Shown: positions 1 to 11,737 of the stretch, piece by piece
How the letters are laid out: each line of letters opens with the position of its first letter
Numbering within the stretch: position 1 is the stretch's first letter
NCBI GenBank assembly: GCA_033063855.1
Contig: CP093829.1
Span: 16,461,537 to 16,525,536, forward strand
Source: Smittia aterrima
Lineage: Eukaryota > Arthropoda > Insecta > Diptera > Chironomidae
Direction of reading: 5' to 3'
DNA length: 64,000 bases
The notes under the pieces: model-generated
Seen by the model: the letters and a program-made list of their open reading frames with translations, nothing else
Databases searched by the model: none
Told to the model about the DNA's origin: nothing
Translations under genes and position numbers: made by a program

Positions 1-189
1 ATCACTGCTGCTACCCTAAGGTGATCTCGCCCCCCACCGCAAACTCCAACTTAACATTCTGAGAGAAGAGGTTTGGAGCAGACTCAGGGATTTAAATTTT
101 TTGAGAATCAGTTCAAGTGTGGAATTAACGGCAGCTCCATACTTTAGTACATCAGCGCAAACCTTCCAGCATTTTACTATGACTTTAGT

Positions 190-256
190 TTAACCCTAAC
201 CTTAACCTTATCCTTATCCTTATCCTTATCCTAAACCTTATCCTAAACCTTAAACC
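190..256. repeat. Degenerate telomere-like hexamer tract
   Basis: The tract is a run of six-base units. On the plus strand they read TAACCC, TAACCT, TAACCT, four TATCCT, then alternating AAACCT and TATCCT. On the minus strand this is a TTAGGG/AGGATA-like repeat. It runs straight into the 3' side of the 5S-like sequence. It could be an interstitial telomere-like microsatellite or the simple-repeat tail of a retroposed 5S-derived element. It is visible directly; its origin is inference. Confidence 0.8.
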
Positions 257-257
257 T

Positions 258-376
258 GGTCACCCATCTAAGCTCTAGTTGTGACCGATGTTGCTTAACT
301 TCGGTGATCGGACGAGAACCGGTGTTATCAACTTGTCATTGGTATGATGACAAGAGATGAGTGGCTTAACGTGGTA
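258..376 (-). pseudogene. 5S rRNA-derived sequence, 3'-truncated and rearranged at its 5' end
   Basis: Read on the minus strand, 325-288 matches the conserved insect 5S core (ACACCGGTTCTCGTCCGATC followed by ACCGAAGTTAAGCAACATCGG). Positions 270-258 match the C-box region (TAGATGGGTGACC). This is the internal promoter region used by TFIIIA and RNA polymerase III. The part between, at about 287-271, is diverged. The final roughly 25 nt of a normal 5S gene are absent and replaced by the hexamer tract. The 5' third appears interrupted: an ATACCACGTT-like 5' motif lies at about 367-376, but 326-366 holds extra sequence including a hairpin at 332-354. I read it as a 5S pseudogene or a 5S-headed SINE-like element rather than a functional 120-nt gene. 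Confidence 0.7.
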
Positions 377-1273
377 TAAGAACACATCGTGATTTAATTG
401 CACTTTGTCATCGATTGAAGAATATTTTATAGGAATCAAAAAAAAAATTAATTAAATAATTCGAAGATAAATTCATTTTTTTCGACGCACATCTAACTGC
501 CCGGAATGATAAAGAAAGATTCATCTTCGCAGAGACGAAGCATCATCCTTGAGTTCTGCAAGCCTGATACAGATTTAAACTGAAGATGGGCTCGTCGTCA
601 TTGGAGATTTTCGAAGATTCAAACAGAAGCTTTACGACTTGGAAATATTTTTTAAGATCAGGTCTTGGCAACAGGTTTTTTTTTTCTTTCATTTTAAAAG
701 CTTCTTTAGAAGCTCGAGTCTGAACTTTAGCCCCTGAAACCAAAATATCTTCAATCTCAGCGTTTCATGAGCCGTCACCAAGTTTATGATTCACTCGAAA
801 ATTGACTATTTAGAAGCAACTGGTGGCTTGTTCGCTTGCTGTTTAATGATGCGTTCAATTTGAACACTAAGCGAGATTCCCTAAAAGGGGTTCGTCAATG
901 TGCTGAGAAAATTAAAGTTTTTCAGAAAACAACACGCGCAATCGATTTGGTATAAAAAAATCAATCGAGTTCAAGATCGAGCCAGCTCAGAAAAATTCCC
1001 GTTCGACTGCAATTTCATAAAGATTTCGTTAGTATTTTTCAAATTTTGTTTTCATCCAAAACGTAGTTGTGTGAAGTTCAACTCATACACTCAACTCGTT
1101 GAAAATTATGAGAGCCCCTCGCTTGTAACTCGTAGCTTCGTCTCCAATTTTTTTCATTGATTCTCATCTCTTCGAAGTGTTCAAACGTGTAAAAAAGTTT
1201 TCGCAGTGAAAAAAGGCGTGTAAAGCATCAAACAAAGTTTAATTATATCAGTGACGTAAACCTAAAGTTCATC
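377..1273. other. Upstream region of beta-tubulin gene 1, no gene seen
   Basis: AT-rich DNA between the 5S-like element and the first tubulin start codon. It must contain the promoter and 5' UTR of gene 1. No TATA box or initiator stands out enough to call. Short open frames here (for example 900-1160) have no recognisable protein features. Confidence 0.5.
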
Positions 1274-4123
1274 ATGAGAGAAATTGTTCATTTACAAGTC
1301 GGCCAATGTGGAAATCAAATCGGATCGAAAGTAAATCACTTTGAAAATTTGCAGAACAGCATTTCATTATATAAAAATGGATGCCAAATGGAGATTTCTC
1401 TTGAAATTGATCGAAAATTTTTGAATTCAAAGCTATGACGCGATGCGAGATTGAAGTAGAAAGCACGGAAAAGATGTTTAATTAGGCATTTAAGTTCATT
1501 GAACTAGCGTTGTTCACGATTAGAAGAAATTTTCAACTTAAAATCAATACAACGAACATTTATTTTCAGCATCAGAAAATGCGCTGCGAAACGTTTCATA
1601 CGAAAGAGAAAAGCAAAGAAAGAGCGAGAGAGCTCGAGAGAGTAAAATTCCGAATGAAAATTATAAATCCAAACAACTTTGTCGCTAGAATTGCCGGACA
1701 TTACTTGGGCGTAGGTTAATTAACGTTTGAGCTGTGCGCGGGATTGTAAAATCAATGAATGATAACTGGAGCTTGACTTGGAAAGCTATAAAAAGTTTGG
1801 ATGATGACTCGTCATGGGCATAAAACATACAATCAAGTCACGGAATCCCTCGTATGAACGGTAACGCTTTGATTGTATTCTTCTTTCTCTCGGAAGTTGC
1901 GCACTTTGGGTTGAAATACATCCGTAGACTGACGGTCACAAGGTTTCTTTGCCGTCTGTCATGTCTTCTTCTCCTCATAACTTAATTAAGCGTCTTCTTC
2001 AATGTACACACAGACGAGACGACAATTTACTATTATGAGCTATTGTTCAATTGAGGCTAAAAGCAATGGAGCTGTTTGTAGGTTACGTTCCATGAGCTTA
2101 GGCTTTCAAATTTTCTTCTTTCGTTTCAATACTAACCAAGCCAAACGGGTTAGTGACTTTCTTGCTTCATGAAAACTCCTAATAGGGTCTGTGGCTTCGC
2201 GAAAAGAGCTGTTGACATGCGAGACTTGTCTGAGTCAGAACCGCAGAAGGAATTCCAATAGCAAGCTTTGATGTTGTTTCTTCTATTCGTGCACAATGAG
2301 CAATGACATAATACACGCTTGTCGTCAAATTCAATTATAACTCGCTTTTATGACACCTACGAAATGAATGATAAAATGACGAGTAAGATAACGCAATAAA
2401 CATCACAAAACTCAGCGCTAACAATAATTTAGAATGACATAATTTCCCAAAATTCACAGCCGAGCGAGTCTTAAATTGAATCGAAACGATGAAAAAAACA
2501 AGAAGTTTCATATTCTCGTGTGCTACGATCCATAAATTTTCGTTCATTTTTCGGCGGGGGTTGTTCATGTTAATCGATTTGCGAGACCTTTGCTCCGAAT
2601 CAATAACGAGCAGCGGATTTTTGCATTGAACCTTGATGTCAATATCAATTCATTTTGTTTATTTATAGTTCTGGGAAATCATCTCGGACGAGCATGGCAT
2701 CGACGCTAATGGCCATTACCACGGCGACAATGATATGCAGTTGGAAAGAATTGAGGTTTACTATAATGAAGCCAACGGTAACCGCTATGTTCCCCGTTCA
2801 GTTCTCGTCGATTTGGAACCAGGAACGATGGACGCAGTTCGATCTTCACCATTCGGTCGTCTTTTCCGCCCTGACAACTTTGTCTTTGGACAATCTGGAG
2901 CCGGAAATAACTGGGCCAAAGGTCACTACACTGAAGGCGCTGAGCTTGTAGAGTCAGTTCTTGACGTCATCCGAAAGGAATCGGAAGGATGCGATTGTCT
3001 TCAAGGATTCCAATTGACTCATTCACTTGGAGGAGGAACTGGATCTGGAATGGGAACTTTGTTGATTGCCAAGATTCGCGAAGAATACCCAGATCGTATC
3101 ATGTCATCATTCTCGGTCGTTCCATCACCAAAAGTCTCAGATACTGTCGTTGAGCCTTACAACGCAACTTTGTCTGTTCACCAACTCGTCGAAAACACTG
3201 ACGAAACTTTCTGCATTGACAACGAAGCACTGTACGACATCTGCTTCCGCACGTTGAAACTTTCATCGCCCACTTATGGCGATTTGAATCATCTGGTTTC
3301 GGTATGTATCTTAGAATCTCTAAACTAGGTTGCATGCATATAAGTTTAACAATTCTAATTTGCAACTTTGCAATGAACTTTTGACTTGTCTATGTTCTTA
3401 TGCAAAGCGAATGTGAAGCAGAAGCAAACATAAAAACCAATTAACAATAACGATTCTGTATTCCCGCAGATAACAATGTCGGGAGTTACCACTTGTTTGA
3501 GATTCCCTGGTCAACTCAATGCTGATTTGCGTAAATTGGCTGTCAACATGGTTCCATTCCCTCGTCTGCATTTCTTCATGCCAGGCTTTGCCCCGTTGAC
3601 ATCTAAAGGCTCGCAGTCATACAGAGCTTTGAGCGTCGCCGATTTGACACAGCAGATGTTCGATGCTAAGAATATGATGACAGCTTGCGATCCCAGACAT
3701 GGACGTTACTTGACAGTTGCAGCTATTTTCCGTGGACCATTGTCGATGAAGGAAGTTGACGAGCAAATGTTGGGAGTTCAAAACAAGAACAGCAGCTACT
3801 TCGTCGAATGGATCCCAAATAACGTTAAGGTTGCCGTTTGCGACATTCCACCAAGAGGACTCAAGATGTCTGCTACTTTCATTGGTAACACGACAGCTAT
3901 CCAAGAAATCTTCAAGAGAATTTCCGAGCAGTTCACTGCTATGTTCCGTCGTAAAGCTTTCTTGCATTGGTACACTGGCGAGGGCATGGACGAGATGGAA
4001 TTCACAGAAGCAGAGAGCAACATGAACGATTTGGTATCAGAATACCAGCAATACCAAGAAGCAACAGCTGACGAAGACGTCGAATATGAGGATCAGGACG
4101 AACATGAACAAGAAGAAAACTAA
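1274..4123 (+). CDS. betaTub: Beta-tubulin, isotype 1 (447 aa, three exons)
   Basis: Beta-tubulin pairs with alpha-tubulin and polymerises into microtubules; it binds and hydrolyses GTP at the exchangeable site. Coding exons are 1274-1330 (residues 1-19), 2669-3301 (20-230) and 3470-4123 (231-447). All junctions are GT-AG and phase 0; introns are 1338 and 168 bp. The protein starts MREI, the tetrapeptide used in co-translational tubulin mRNA autoregulation. It carries the GTP-binding loop GGGTGSG at 140-146, Cys12, Cys127, Cys129 and the conserved WYTGEGMDEMEFTEAESN segment near the C-terminus. Residues at the benzimidazole-linked sites are Phe167, Glu198 and Phe200. The acidic tail ends DVEYEDQDEHEQEEN and lacks the EGEF-type axonemal motif. 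Usually invariant positions differ (LQVGQ for LQAGQ, MMTACDPRHG for MMAACDPRHG), so this is a diverged isotype. It differs from genes 2 and 3 at about 26 positions before the tail. Which Drosophila isotype it matches cannot be told. Confidence 0.97.
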
Positions 4124-4229
4124 ACGTGAAAGCATGGCTTTGCATTTTCCCTAAAAGTTATAAAAATCTCGATTTTTTATTTGTTGAAATTTTTTCAGTT
4201 TTCGGAAATCGAAAACTTTTTTCTTCACA

Positions 4230-4235
4230 AATAAA
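4230..4235 (+). promoter_or_regulatory. Poly(A) signal of beta-tubulin gene 1
   Basis: A canonical AATAAA hexamer about 107 bases after the gene 1 stop codon, on the coding strand. Confidence 0.55.
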
Positions 4236-5649
4236 AAACCAAAACTTTTCCTTTACAATATCGAACAATACATCGTTGAGCATTTGCGTTTTAAATTAGA
4301 TCAGAAAGTTGTATTCAGCAATATTAACAACAAAGCCATTTAAAAAGTTGTTCGATCAAGCCGAGCCAGTGTTGATTGTCAAACTTTGAACAGCATTCAA
4401 TTGAAAGGACAATCACAATTGACTATACTATAAGTTGAGTCTAACAAACTATTTTGTACATGAAAAGTTACTGGGGACCGTACGAAAATTATGTCTCTCT
4501 TTTGAAGATTTATAAAATTTTATTCATCAAGTTGATACAAATGGAAACTCCGTACTGCCAATTGACGCACTTTTCGTACGACCTCCACTCTATAAAGTTC
4601 AATTTCATGTTTGGTACAAAAGAAAATGACTGAATGAATTATTATAGCAATAATTTTTCGACAATTTTAATAATTAATTTTAAATTTTTGATTCGAAAAA
4701 GTTTTTTTCTCTCTCATCGTTCATGAAATTTAAACCGACAGTTTCAGCGAGTCCACTTTGAAAGTTTGTTGCACTGCTCTTTGCTTTTGGCCCGAAATGC
4801 TGATGTGGAAATTGTCGTTTTCCAGTAAATTTAACTCGCATCGAAAATTGCATTAAAAATTTAGTTTCTCCCGAAAAAGTCGCGTCGTTGTGAGAGGAAA
4901 ATAAATTAAACTGTTGCATGTTTGAAATTACATTTTCAACTTGGTCTTCATCAGGATTTTTCCCTCTCCGCACCAATGATCAAACAATTTTTTGCTGCTA
5001 GTCGCTTCTCGTGTACGTACAAAAAGCCACAATTGAGATAATTTTTTCTTCGCTCGATGCTCTCGCAACCATCAGAATGGAAAGTAATTAAAAATTTACA
5101 GTCGCAGAAGCTTTACTAGCGGAAGGGAGAAGGGTTGAAAGTATTTGCAGGAAAAAATATTCAATTAAGATACTCGCATGCATAAATATTTAGCAAACAT
5201 TTAATTCCAATAATGTAATTTCTGACGTTGAGGGCAATGTCTGTCAAGTGCGTGGGAGTTACAGATTGAAAAAGACGCAATGACAACGACGACACTCGAT
5301 GATCATCCCCAAATCATTCGATCGGGAATACGATGCACATTCTCCCCCAGCATCAATGTTTATTGGAAAATATGAATTTATTTTACAATTTTTCATGAAT
5401 TTTTTATTTATTTTAATTAAACGGCGTTGTAATGAAAGTGGCATGATGCAAATGTTTTGTGGGAAATCGACATGCTTTTAATGTTTTTATGTTCGCCCTG
5501 TTAAAGAGATACAACTGGTCGTTGACATTGCAGCTCTTGACGAAAAACAAATTAAAGCTTAAGGCCGGTTTCAGGGTGAGAGAGATCAAACGTGTCTTTA
5601 AAAAGGTGCACTGTATGTGGGTATCAACGTCTGCCACACGAATCCGCTT
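4236..5649. other. Intergenic DNA between tubulin gene 1 and the duplicated unit
   Basis: No recognisable gene or repeat. The last part, before 5650, has no visible counterpart in front of the second copy, because that copy starts at an assembly gap. The true left edge of the duplication is therefore unknown. Confidence 0.5.
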
Positions 5650-6187
5650 TAAATGAAGTACAGCAAGCTCGATTTTTTTGAAAAACATTCCAAGAAGGTT
5701 TGTTTCCATTAAAGTAAAAGTTTGTGTCGAGATAACGAGCGATAACAAGCAGAGATAGAAAAGAGGAGAGCGGGAAACCTCAAACCAAACAACTGCCAGC
5801 GCCGGTCGGAAGAAACTTTACAATACACACGAGTGGAAATGCATACCAGTCGATGAAAAATCACACTCTAAACAATTTTAAAGAACACAAGCGAGAGGAA
5901 AAAGAAAATGTTGAGTGGAACTCACACAATTCTAATCTAAAAATGTAAATATTGGGTCATTACGAACATCGCCACACAACGTAATTATCGCGTTTTTAAA
6001 GAAAAACACATTTTTCGTTCAACGAAAAGTCGTCGACTCAGTCCTATCGAAACCGTTAAAGTGATTGTTCGTGCTTCCGTTTAACGCACCGGCTCCAATT
6101 TTCTAAAAAAATCTCTTCAAACCTTAATCATATCAGTATTTTTACTCGATTGTGTAATCGTTTTGTCGCAGGAAATTTGTCATCATC

Positions 6188-8994
6188 ATGAGAGAAATTG
6201 TGCACTTGCAAGTTGGTCAATGTGGAAACCAAATCGGATCGAAGGTGCGTGAACAATTTGCGGTTAATTTAGGCATTGGAATTTTCCGTTGAAGGCTTTG
6301 AGGTATAAAATCGCCTCATTCGGTTTGTGGCAAACGAATACGAGTTAGATTCTCCATTCAAAGTCGCTCAGACGTGCATTTCATCAATTGAGATCGTGCA
6401 TGATAATTCTGTTTTTCCTGAGAAGAAAAAATTGAAGTTTCACATCGCATGATCTATTAATAGAAGCTCGCCGCATAACGAGGCTGACTATCTTGTTTTT
6501 AGTCAGAAAACCTTTGAGTTTTTGCTACGTGGAATGTCACTCGTCGAACACACGGAGCTTTGGCGATAAGAGCCGTGATCGATAAAGATAAATTAGCGAT
6601 GTAGTCAACCGAGAACACACAAGAGAAATTTTTTTATATTTCATTCAACAGACACAGCCACGTTCATTGTTGATCGTAGAGTTTGAACATTAACATAATT
6701 CGATTCTCTTTTTGCTTCTCATTAAGCGCGAGTATGAGTGGCGGCATTGCTCCAATACTTGCACAGCTACCGGCATTTCTTGACTTCAATTACTTCGTCT
6801 AAGTCGTAGTCTCGCTTTTCATTTCGTTTGAAGATACGCGATTCGAGGAAGTTTGTTGGCACGCTTTAGAGGACAAACACACATTGAATGAGCCAATTTC
6901 TTTTTCCTTTCGTTTCAACATTTCAACGATCGATTTTAGAATTGCAAAAAAAAAGTTGAAGAACCGAAAATCGATTCGTCTGTCGCCTTTTGACTGCGCC
7001 TGAGGCAAAAACGAGCGCATTTTAAATCAAGCGCCCCCCGGAAATTCGCTTCGACGAAAACGGAAAACTTTCTGTCTCTCTACATTTATTAGATATCGCC
7101 ATAGCAATCGATTTGTCTCGTTAAAATTACACGAAGAATTTTACTTTGATTGCCCGCGCCATTGTCCTGGCCGCCTCCATACCAAAGTGAAAAACTTCGC
7201 CGTCTTTAAAACGCTTCTGTTGTATCTAAGACCTAACAGAGCTGCGAGCGATAAGAAAGTTTTGGTAGCGTTGAAAGGTTTCGTAACAATCAGAAGCTAT
7301 CAACGTAGTTTTGTTCTCGTCCGACGACTACTTGAATCAGGTTTCTTCAAGGCTCTGTCTCGACTCGGAAAACGAACGCCACCCGTTGATTATTTTATCA
7401 GTTTTTGAAGCGTGACATCAGTTCACGTACCGACGACGAGAATTTGTTGAAATCGAGTTTACAGATTGAGTGGACGGGGGGAAAAAAACGAGAAAAAAAG
7501 GAAGAAGATGAAGAGGAGAAAACTTTTCACATAAACTTCGACTTTATTTCTCATGTCTCTAACATTTGTTTGCTTTGTAGTTCTGGGAAATCATCTCGGA
7601 CGAGCATGGAATCGATCCAAATGGCCATTATCATGGCGACACGGACCTTCAATTGGAGAGGATTAACGTTTACTATAATGAGGTGAATGGAAACCGATAT
7701 GTCCCACGCGCTGTTCTCGTCGATTTGGAACCGGGAACGATGGACTCAGTTCGTGCATCGCCTTATGGCAAACTCTTCCGCCCAGACAACTTTGTCTTTG
7801 GACAATCTGGAGCCGGAAATAACTGGGCCAAGGGTCACTACACTGAAGGAGCTGAACTCGTTGATTCAGTTCTTGACGTGATTCGAAAGGAATCGGAAGG
7901 ATGCGATTGTCTTCAAGGATTCCAAATGACTCATTCACTTGGAGGAGGAACTGGATCTGGAATGGGAACTTTGTTGATTGCCAAGATTCGCGAAGAATAC
8001 CCAGATCGTATTCTCGGAACCTTCAGCGTCATCCCATCTCCAAAAGTCTCAGATACTGTCGTTGAGCCTTACAACGCAACTTTGTCTGTTCACCAACTCG
8101 TCGAAAACACTGACGAAACTTTCTGCATTGACAACGAAGCTTTGTACGACATCTGCTTCCGCACGTTGAAGCTCACATCGCCTTCCTACGGCGACTTGAA
8201 TCATCTGGTCTCGGTTCGTATTTGCTTTTGTTATTTACATTCCTAATTAGAAGGCGAAACTTTGTTGCGCAACTCTTAGAAATATTTCCTCATTAGAGCT
8301 TAATGATGAAAAAATATTCTCAAACTTTCTCCAGGTCACAATGTCTGGTGTTACGACATGCTTGAGATTCCCTGGCCAACTTAACGCTGATTTGCGTAAA
8401 TTGGCTGTCAACATGGTTCCATTCCCTCGTCTTCATTTCTTCATGCCAGGCTTTGCTCCACTCACAGCTAAAGGCTCACAACAATACAGAGCTTTGACCG
8501 TCTCTGAGCTAACTCAGCAGATGTTCGATGCTAAGAATATGATGACAGCTTGCGATCCCAGACATGGACGTTACTTGACAGTTGCAGCTATCTTCCGAGG
8601 CCAAATGTCGATGAAGGAAGTTGACGAGCAAATGTTGGGAGTTCAAAACAAGAACAGCAGCTACTTCGTCGAATGGATCCCAAATAACGTTAAGGTTGCC
8701 GTTTGCGACATTCCACCAAGAGGACTCAAGATGTCTGCTACTTTCATTGGTAACACGACAGCTATCCAAGAAATCTTCAAGAGAATTTCCGAGCAGTTCA
8801 CTGCTATGTTCCGTCGTAAAGCTTTCTTGCATTGGTACACTGGCGAGGGCATGGACGAGATGGAATTCACAGAAGCAGAGAGTAACATGAATGATTTGGT
8901 ATCAGAATACCAGCAATACCAAGAAGCAACAGCTGACGAAGACATCGAATATGATGACAACATAATCGAGGAAGAAGAACATCAAGAGGAATGA
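6188..8994 (+). CDS. betaTub: Beta-tubulin, isotype 2, copy A (449 aa, three exons)
   Basis: A complete beta-tubulin. Coding exons are 6188-6244 (residues 1-19), 7581-8213 (20-230) and 8335-8994 (231-449), with introns of 1336 and 121 bp, both phase 0. Start MREIVHLQVGQCGNQIGSK, GGGTGSG GTP loop at 140-146, Phe167, Glu198 and Phe200 are all present. The tail DIEYDDNIIEEEEHQEE is acidic but carries two isoleucines and no EGEF-type axonemal motif. Intron positions equal those of gene 1, so the genes are paralogues from an intron-containing ancestor, yet the intron sequences show no resemblance. Exon stretches of up to 277 bp are identical to gene 1, pointing to gene conversion. A pyrimidine-rich stretch ending TCGCAG sits 14 bases before the ATG and could be a 5' UTR splice acceptor; this is unproven. 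The coding sequence appears identical to gene 3. Confidence 0.97.
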
Positions 8995-9050
8995 ATTTGA
9001 TTTGATTTTAATTTAACTTGTTTGAGAGTTTATAACAAACCTAAGTTTTA

Positions 9051-9056
9051 AATAAA
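9051..9056 (+). promoter_or_regulatory. Poly(A) signal of beta-tubulin gene 2
   Basis: AATAAA 57 bases after the stop codon; a second AATAAA follows about 20 bases later. Both are repeated in copy B. Confidence 0.6.
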
Positions 9057-9079
9057 GTTGACGACCAAAGCCTTGAATA

Positions 9080-11100
9080 AAAATTGATTTTCAACTGAAG
9101 ACTTTACTGAATTCGTTTTAATGTGAAACATCACCTCAAGGCATTCAAAGTTCTTAACGAGCTGAGTTATCCATGAGAAACAAAACAGATAGCAAAAACT
9201 TGAAAATTAAGTTTCTTGATTAAAAAATTCGTTGAAATAAATTGATCTGCTTGAATATTTATAAATTGATTGAGTTGAGATGATTTATTGATCAAAACAG
9301 CTTAACGATTGAATCAGTTTAGCAGATGGCTACTGAAAGTATCAGATTCTTCAAGATTTTTGTAAAGACTTACAACGTTTGGAATTTTTTGTGACACGTT
9401 TTTCTTGATTCATCTTCAAGGATTTTCGTTTTTCTCTGTCTGGACAGATTGGTTTCCTTTTGAAATCAACAGAACGAAGAGTTCTTTATAGTTTTTCTCA
9501 TAATGGAATGGTTGAACTACAAAAGTTTCATGGATGCTAAGTATCCGATGCTAACCGCCATCTGAAGATTTGTTTTATTCTTTCAATTTGAATTTCAGAG
9601 TTTGAGGAAGCTTTCGTTCTACTTGAAAAACTCTTAAAGGCAACAGCTTGCAGAAGCAAATCATTTTGATTGTTCAACGAGCGAATCGACCAAAGAATGT
9701 TTCAGAGTTGAACTTTCCATCAATTTTTCATGAAAGTTCTTCAAGAAAGGTAACAACCGAATATTTTGTACATCGAAAAGAAAAAATAAAATATTTTCAT
9801 TCAACGCCTTCTATCGTTCCAAAATCTGAATCGCTATTCGCTTATTAAACACAATTTCCACATCAACGAGAGAACATTCAAGGACTTCGCGGGGAGAAAA
9901 GGGAAATCTCGAGTAGAATGTTTGAAGGTCAATGTACTAGATCAAAAGAGGGCGGTTGGCGGGGATGGAAAAGTCGAAAGCGCAACACTTGGTTGGTAAC
10001 ATATGCCATCGATAAAGCAAAAGCGTTTAGGATTTTAGAGATGAGTTCGTGAAAAGATTCTTAATTGCCTGAAATGCGAAAACTTAAATCTTCAACTACA
10101 GTTTCCGTTTTGCTCGATGAAGCTTAAACAGTTTAGAAATAATCGCGAAGCCACAAGAAAAATCGCAGAGAACCAAAGTTTGTAACATTTTCCTTCTCTC
10201 TCGATCTCGAATTGCGACTGTGCGAGAAAATTTTGAGCTGTAACAGAACTCGAAGCGAGAGTGTAACTTCTGCTCTTTGCTGTAAAAATCTATAAAGATT
10301 TTTCAGAGAAGTCATTTCGAGAATTTTACGCATGTCTCATGACCGAAACTCGTTTGTTTTGCGACGCTTCTTAGTCGACTTGCTGACAAACGACTTTGTT
10401 CGCGCTCATCGAAGCATAACGACGACGATTAGAAATGTCTTGATGATGTCGAGGCTCTCAGAGAATCAAAGCAACGTTGCGAACGACAAAACATTCGCTT
10501 AAGTCGTTTCTGATTGAGTTGCTCGTTCGCGAAAAGGTCTCCTTCCTCTTCGCCGAAAATTGATTCACAATCGAGAAGTTTTGCCAAGGCGAACGTGACA
10601 AATCAAAAACACATTAAGCTTCATAAATGCTCACATGCTGCAATCGTCAAGCGACAACGACTCGAGAGGATAAAAACGCTTGAAATTGCTTTAATGCACA
10701 CAAACAATTGCGGGTTGCCTCCGATTGCTTTGGTTAGAAAACATTGTCAAGAGAGAATCGGAAAAAAGCAGCGAAAAATCAATTTGAGTTTGTTTTGCTA
10801 CTTCTTCATGCTCTAACGTCACTTTGCTGCGAGTTGTTGATGTCTGGTAGAACAATGGCTGGGAAACAATTTCCGTGTTTGCTTCGGGATTGTCATCCGT
10901 TTGCTCTGAAGCGAACAAGAAAAGATATTTTCACGTTGTTCTCTCCTTTGATGTCGCATTACTGAAATGAACATAGAAACCTCTTCGTCTGTTGTTCCGC
11001 TTTATATCCGTGAGGTAGATTCAAACATGTTGCTTCACTTCTCTTTACACAAGACTAAGAGATAGGAATTTTCTTTGAAACATTTTTGTGACTTTTCATC
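9080..11100. other. 3' flank of tubulin gene 2, no gene seen
   Basis: About 2 kb of AT-rich noncoding DNA, duplicated in copy B at 14635-16658. Open frames here (for example 10514-10816) are preserved in the other copy only because the whole unit is near-identical, so that preservation is not evidence of coding function. Confidence 0.55.
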
Positions 11101-11200
11101 NNNNNNNNNNNNNNNNNNNNNNNNNNNNNNNNNNNNNNNNNNNNNNNNNNNNNNNNNNNNNNNNNNNNNNNNNNNNNNNNNNNNNNNNNNNNNNNNNNNN
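11101..11200. other. Assembly gap, 100 N
   Basis: Exactly 100 N bases, a conventional placeholder length for a gap of unknown size. It lies at the junction of two near-identical units, where assemblers commonly break or misjoin. Confidence 0.99.
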
Positions 11201-11737
11201 TAAATGAAGTACAGCAAGCTCGATTTTTTGAAAAGCATTCCAAGAAGGTTTGTTTCCATTAAAGTAAAAGTTTGTGTCGAGATAACGAGCGATAACAAGC
11301 AGAGATAGAAAAGAGGAGAGCGGGAAACCTCAAACCAAACAACTGCCAGCGCCGGTCGGAAGAAACTTTACAATACACACGAGTGGAAATGCATACCAGT
11401 CGATGAAAAATCACACTCTAAACAATTTTAAAGAACACAAGCGAGAGGAAAAAGAAAATGTTGAGTGGAACTCACACAATTCTAATCTAAAAATGTAAAT
11501 ATTGGGTCATTACGAACATCGCCACACAACGTAATTATCGCGTTTTTAAAGAAAAACACATTTTTCGTTCAACGAAAAGTCGTCGACTCAGTCCTATCGA
11601 AACCGTTAAAGTGATTGTTCGTGCTTCCGTTTAACGCACCGGCTCCAATTTTCTAAAAAAATCTCTTCAAACCTTAATCATATCAGTATTTTTACTCGAT
11701 TGTGTAATCGTTTTGTCGCAGGAAATTTGTCATCATC

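Larger units (their letters stand above)
5650..11100. repeat. Tandem duplication unit, copy A (contains beta-tubulin gene 2)
   Basis: The sequence from 5650 to the gap at 11101 matches 11201-16658 almost base for base, including promoter region, introns, 3' flank and all exons. The offset rises stepwise from 5551 to 5558 through a few indels. Both visible edges of the homology coincide with the N gap, so the real breakpoints lie in or beside it. Confidence 0.95.

Noticed and set aside
900..1160. 86-codon plus-strand open frame upstream of tubulin gene 1
   Set aside because: No domain or signal, low-complexity residues, and located where the tubulin promoter and 5' UTR must be.
3066..4025. 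Long open frames in other frames and on the minus strand across the tubulin exons
   Set aside because: They are overlapping shadows of the beta-tubulin coding sequence and recur at the same relative places in all three genes.
6038..6043. Possible initiator TCAGTC about 150 bases before the gene 2 start (same in copy B at 11588)
   Set aside because: The match is short, there is no TATA box and no convincing downstream promoter element, and gene 1 has no equivalent at a matching place.
10514..10965. Overlapping 100- and 73-codon frames conserved between the two tandem units
   Set aside because: The units are near-identical throughout, so shared frames say nothing about coding; no protein features were seen.
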